Both the position numbers and the translations under genes were made by a program. Source: Proteobacteria bacterium UBA964 (GTDB lineage Bacteria > Pseudomonadota > Gammaproteobacteria > Steroidobacterales > Steroidobacteraceae). From it: 10,340 nt of DNA. Positions within the stretch are counted from its first letter, which is position 1. Each line of letters starts with the position of its first letter. The notes beneath the pieces were generated by a model. The model was not told the origin of the DNA and searched no databases. It saw only the letters and a program-made list of their open reading frames with translations. Where the stretch lies: positions 24,002 to 34,341 of the forward strand of contig DBCG01000084.1 of NCBI GenBank assembly GCA_002292945.1. Reading direction: 5' to 3'. Shown here piece by piece: positions 7,836 to 10,340 of the stretch.

Positions 7836-7888
7836 CGACCCAGAAGGTCGCTCTGAAGGGGCCCGGTCTTGCGACCGGGCCCTTTTTT
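7836..7888 (+). terminator. Rho-independent terminator of the second receptor, with an upstream mini-hairpin
   Basis: GGGCCCGGTC (7859-7868) and GACCGGGCCC (7873-7882) pair perfectly over 10 bp around a TTGC loop, followed by six T (7883-7888). A 5-bp hairpin CGACC / GGTCG with loop CAGAA lies just upstream (7836-7850), repeating the layout seen after the first receptor. The last T directly abuts the ATG at 7889 of the hydrolase, so termination and the next gene's start coincide. Confidence 0.92.
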
Positions 7889-8746
7889 ATGATGACGCAC
7901 TTCACGACATCGACCGTCGCCGACGGCAGTCCGCTCGCGATCTACGACTGGGCTGCGGCGCCCTCCCGCGGCACGGTGCTGATCGTGCACGGTCTCGGGG
8001 AACATGCGGGGCGCTACGCGCCGCTCGCCGCGCGCCTCAACGCGCTCGGCTGGTCGGTGCGGGCCTACGACCAGTACGGCCATGGCGAGTCCGCGCGGCT
8101 CGGCGCGGGCCGCCCGGGCGCTCTGGCTCGCGACCTGCAACTGCCCGAGCACTTGGCGGCGATCGCCGGCGCCACCCAGGCGGCCGGAGAAACCCCCGAG
8201 CCGCTGATCGTCCTCGGCCACAGTTTGGGCGGCTTGGTGGCCGCCTCGGCGGTGTCGCGCGGCCTGCTGCGACCGGACGGTCTGGTGCTCTCATCGCCCG
8301 CCCTTGCCGTCGACATGGCCGCCTGGCAACGGGCGGCGGTGAGCTGGCTGCCGCGCCTCGCGCCCAACCTCACGCTCGGCAACGGCGTTAAGCCGCAGTT
8401 CCTGTCCCACGATCCGGCGGTGGTCGCGGCCTACCAGGCCGATCCGCTCGTCCACGACCGCATCTGCGCGCGCTTGGGCGCCTTCGTCGCTCAGGAGGGT
8501 GAGCAGGTGTGCGCCGCCGCGGCGCGCTGGTCCGTCCCGACCTTGCTGCTCTACGCCGGGGACGACCGTCTGGTGAGCCCACGCGGCAGCCGGGCCTTCG
8601 CGGCGACGGCCGAGGCGGCGGGCGCTCCCGTGCAGTCACGCTGCTTCGGGACGCTCTACCACGAGATCTTCAACGAACCCGAGCCCAGCGACCCGGGCGA
8701 TTCGCCGTTCAGGGCCCTCGCAACCTGGCTCGACGCCAGGGGTTGA
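7889..8746 (+). CDS. Monoacylglycerol-lipase-like alpha/beta hydrolase (285 aa)
   Basis: This is a serine hydrolase of the monoacylglycerol lipase / S33-type (Hydrolase_4) group, which cleaves monoacylglycerols or related carboxylic esters. It shows HGLGEH (34-39) as the oxyanion-hole loop, YDQYGHGES (60-68), and the nucleophile elbow GHSLGG (110-115, Ser112). YAGDDRLVSP (222-231) contains the likely catalytic Asp226, and YHEIFNEP (257-264) supplies His258. Length matches the family and no signal peptide is visible, so it is probably cytoplasmic. The frame is open further upstream, to 7751, but that stretch overlaps the receptor and lacks hydrolase homology, so I take the first ATG of the tandem ATGATG. 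No Shine-Dalgarno precedes it: the ATG follows the terminator T-tract directly. The 3' end overlaps the convergent TspO-like gene by 38 bases. Function is firm at family level; the natural ester is unknown. Confidence 0.9.
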   Translation: MMTHFTTSTVADGSPLAIYDWAAAPSRGTVLIVHGLGEHAGRYAPLAARLNALGWSVRAYDQYGHGESARLGAGRPGALARDLQLPEHLAAIAGATQAAGETPEPLIVLGHSLGGLVAASAVSRGLLRPDGLVLSSPALAVDMAAWQRAAVSWLPRLAPNLTLGNGVKPQFLSHDPAVVAAYQADPLVHDRICARLGAFVAQEGEQVCAAAARWSVPTLLLYAGDDRLVSPRGSRAFAATAEAAGAPVQSRCFGTLYHEIFNEPEPSDPGDSPFRALATWLDARG

Positions 8747-9473
8747 AGAGCGTCCAGACGATCACGAGTGCGACGATCGCGGCCCCTGTGAGCGCCACGA
8801 GCCGCACCGGCGCCGTGATGTCGGGCAGACCCGCCCACACACCGATACCGGCCCACACGAACACCGCGCAATACACCGCATCGCGGGTGACGCTGCCCAT
8901 CCAGACATAGATCGCGGTGGCGACCGCCACCGAGACCAACGCCCACTGGTCCATGGTGAGATCGAAGGGATACCACTTCAGATCGAAACAGAGGTTCGCG
9001 AAATTGAGCAAGGTCGCGGCCGTGATCCAGCCGAAATACAGGCTGAACACGCCATCGACCGCGAAGAATTCGCCGCGTGTCGGCGCCGGAAGCTCTCGCA
9101 GACGGCGGAAGATCACGACCAGCGTGGCGAGGATGCCCACCATCACCACGAGGCTCGCGGCGACAAGCTGCGAATGCCACACGAAGATCCATGCCACGTT
9201 GCCGAGCGCGTTGAGGTAGAACGGACCGGCGATCGCCGAGATGCGCTCACGGATGCGCGGGGCCCCAGCCCAGGCCGCGATACCGAACGCCAGCAAGCCG
9301 AGGTAGATCAGGCTCCAGATGCTGAAGGTCCGGCCGGCGGGCGTGAACCCGGTCGGGTACATCGCCGAGAGCGTGCCGGTGTTGTAGCCGCCGAGCGGAA
9401 CGATGTTTGCAGCGGCGTTGACCGCCATTACTATGATCACGGCCACCAACGGCCAGAAGCTGCGTTTGCCCAT
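8709..9473 (-). CDS. TspO-like tryptophan-rich multi-pass membrane protein (254 aa)
   Basis: This integral membrane protein resembles the TspO/MBR (tryptophan-rich sensory protein) family, whose members bind porphyrins and other hydrophobic ligands. The first part aligns by eye with TspO landmarks: TPAGRTFSIWSLIY (44-57) for the Pro/Trp/Tyr motif, LNALGNVAWIF (88-98), and SLYFGWITAATLLN (144-157) for the PYxxWxxFAxxLN helix. Hydrophobic helices lie at about 6-26, 48-69, 78-99, 101-122, 137-163, 177-193, 198-215 and 224-243. That is about eight helices, against five in classical TspO of about 160 aa. Similar proteins of about 250 aa are annotated as tryptophan-rich sensory proteins. A longer frame reaches 9671, but it runs under the amidase. 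ATG 9473 is preferred because it has GGAG seven bases upstream and opens straight into MGKRSFWPLV and the first helix. Ligand and role are unknown. Confidence 0.82.
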   Translation of the reverse strand: MGKRSFWPLVAVIIVMAVNAAANIVPLGGYNTGTLSAMYPTGFTPAGRTFSIWSLIYLGLLAFGIAAWAGAPRIRERISAIAGPFYLNALGNVAWIFVWHSQLVAASLVVMVGILATLVVIFRRLRELPAPTRGEFFAVDGVFSLYFGWITAATLLNFANLCFDLKWYPFDLTMDQWALVSVAVATAIYVWMGSVTRDAVYCAVFVWAGIGVWAGLPDITAPVRLVALTGAAIVALVIVWTLFNPWRRARLRGP

Positions 9474-9546
9474 GAACATGCTCCACCCGAGGACGACTGC
9501 GCACATCATACCCGCACCCGGCAAGCGCAGTGCCCAGGCGCGGTCC
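9474..9546. promoter_or_regulatory. Short divergent gap between the TspO-like and amidase genes
   Basis: With the chosen starts, 73 bases separate the two divergent genes, and both promoters would have to fit here or extend into a coding region. I see the TspO-like ribosome binding site but no clear -35/-10 pair on either strand and no good Shine-Dalgarno for the amidase. Confidence 0.3.
9481..9487 (-). promoter_or_regulatory. Ribosome binding site deciding the TspO-like start
   Basis: On the minus strand GGTGGAG lies seven bases before the ATG at 9471-9473. The alternative ATG at 9477-9479 would leave only one base of spacing, and starts further upstream add residues overlapping the divergent amidase gene. 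Confidence 0.6.
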
Positions 9547-10340
9547 GTGTCCATTGTCCGGTCCGGTGCCACCGCTCTCGCATTGGGCGCTGTGCTCTCG
9601 CTCGTCGGTTGCAGCGCCAACCCGCGCATCGACGACCACCACCCGATCGACACGTCCCATCGCAGCCTCAACCAGGAAAGCCGCGTCCGCTACCTGATCC
9701 TGCACTTCACCTGGGAGGGCTTCGAGGACTCGTTGAAGGTACTCACGCGCGGCGCCGTCAGCAGCCACTACCTCATCGACGACTCCCCGCCGCGCATCTA
9801 CCGGCTGGTCGAGGAGGACCGTCGCGCCTGGCACGCGGGGGTGAGCTTCTGGGCGGGCGAGACGATGTTGAACTCCGCCTCGATCGGCATCGAGATCGTG
9901 AACCTCGGCGACCGCGTGGATCCGGCCTACGCGCCCTACCCGCCCGCGCAGATCGACGCCGTGGTGGCGCTGGTGCGCGACATCCAGCGCCGCCATGCCA
10001 TCAAGCCGCACCGCATCCTCGGTCACAACGACATCGCGCCGCAGCGTAAGACGGATCCCGGGCCGCGCTTCCCGTGGCGTCGGCTCGCCGACGAAGGCTT
10101 GGTGCCGTGGCCGGACGACACGGCCGTGGACGCGGCGCGTCCCGCGCACGAGGCGATGCTGCCGCCGGTGGCGTGGTTCCAGGACCAGCTCGCCGCCATC
10201 GGCTACCCGGTCCCGCGCCACGGTGAACTCGATGCCGAGACGCGGCGCGTGTTGATGGCCTTCCAGATGAAGTATCGGCCGTCCGCGTGGGACGGGACGC
10301 CGGACGCCGCGACCGCGGCGCTGCTCGAAGTGGTGGCGCG
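9547..10340 (+). CDS. amiD: AmiD-like lipoprotein N-acetylmuramoyl-L-alanine amidase, 3' partial
   Basis: This is a zinc amidase of the AmpD/AmiD (Amidase_2) family, which cuts the bond between MurNAc (or anhydro-MurNAc) and the stem peptide for peptidoglycan turnover. From a GTG at 9547, residues 1-21 form a lipoprotein signal with lipobox LVG-C (C22). Ser at +2 predicts the outer membrane. Zinc ligands appear to be H53 (LILHFT), H160 (ILGHNDIAP) and D170 (RKTDPGP), with catalytic Glu116 in ASIGIEIVN. Residues about 205-264 are a C-terminal peptidoglycan-binding domain (WFQDQLAAIGYPVP, then the FQMKYRP and DGTPDAATAALL region), as in E. coli AmiD. There is no stop before the window edge; by AmiD length (about 276 aa) only some 10 residues are missing. 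In-frame ATGs at 9472 and 9478 would give an unusually long, poorly hydrophobic N-region and leave almost no gap to the divergent gene. The GTG choice is therefore reasonable but not proven. Confidence 0.88.
   Translation, partial: MSIVRSGATALALGAVLSLVGCSANPRIDDHHPIDTSHRSLNQESRVRYLILHFTWEGFEDSLKVLTRGAVSSHYLIDDSPPRIYRLVEEDRRAWHAGVSFWAGETMLNSASIGIEIVNLGDRVDPAYAPYPPAQIDAVVALVRDIQRRHAIKPHRILGHNDIAPQRKTDPGPRFPWRRLADEGLVPWPDDTAVDAARPAHEAMLPPVAWFQDQLAAIGYPVPRHGELDAETRRVLMAFQMKYRPSAWDGTPDAATAALLEVVA

Noticed and set aside
7751..7888. Upstream extension of the hydrolase to a start at 7751 (331 residues)
   Set aside because: The extra residues overlap the receptor C-terminus out of frame and pass through the terminator hairpin. 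They lack family homology; the family-length protein begins at 7889.
9433..9546. Upstream ATG starts (9433, 9472, 9478) for the amidase
   Set aside because: They place about 24 or more polar and Pro-rich residues before the hydrophobic core of the lipoprotein signal and collide with the divergent gene. The GTG at 9547 gives a compact 21-residue signal.
9474..9671. N-terminal extension of the TspO-like gene to 9671 (320 residues)
   Set aside because: It would run antisense through the amidase lipoprotein signal and adds non-conserved sequence. The start at 9473 has a good ribosome binding site and opens into the first helix.
1..10340. Search for CRISPR, tRNA, rRNA, insertion sequences, long repeats and phage or defence genes
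   Set aside because: I saw no spaced repeats, tRNA-like cloverleaf, transposase motifs or long direct or inverted repeats by eye. An Infernal and repeat scan would settle this.

Overview
This is a GC-rich window from a Gram-negative proteobacterium with an outer membrane. The evidence is two large TonB-dependent receptors, an outer-membrane lipoprotein amidase and an AlkB-type membrane monooxygenase. The left-edge regulator (receiver-like domain plus MarR-like winged helix) and the receptor style resemble sphingomonads (Alphaproteobacteria) and Nevskia/Steroidobacter-type Gammaproteobacteria. I cannot decide between these from the sequence alone. Almost all of the window is coding and no gap exceeds about 130 bases. 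I saw no tRNA, rRNA, CRISPR array, insertion sequence or phage gene.

Layout from left to right: (1) the 3' part of a degenerate receiver / winged-helix regulator (1-699, +); (2) a TonB-dependent receptor (817-3378, +) closed by a near-perfect intrinsic terminator; (3) on the other strand, an AlkB-type alkane monooxygenase homologue (3484-4518, -) with all its histidine boxes; (4) a second, larger TonB-dependent receptor (4650-7829, +), divergent from alkB across a 131-base AT-richer control region and again closed by a strong terminator; (5) a monoacylglycerol-lipase-like alpha/beta hydrolase (7889-8746, +) whose start codon touches the terminator T-tract; (6) a TspO-like multi-pass membrane protein (8709-9473, -) whose 3' end overlaps the hydrolase by 38 bases; (7) an AmiD-like lipoprotein N-acetylmuramoyl-L-alanine amidase (9547 to the right edge, +), truncated by the window.

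Functionally, the centre looks like a possible uptake-and-oxidation neighbourhood for a hydrophobic substrate. Two energised outer-membrane receptors flank a terminal-alkane hydroxylase, and a lipase/esterase lies next to them. That link is inferred from position only: the electron-transfer partners (rubredoxin, rubredoxin reductase) and alcohol or aldehyde dehydrogenases are not in the window, and each receptor appears to be its own transcription unit. The right end (TspO-like protein, amidase) looks like ordinary chromosomal envelope functions. I found no convincing wholly new system. The most unusual points are the alkB/receptor arrangement, the lipase start codon against a terminator, the tail-to-tail gene overlap, and an enlarged TspO-like protein.
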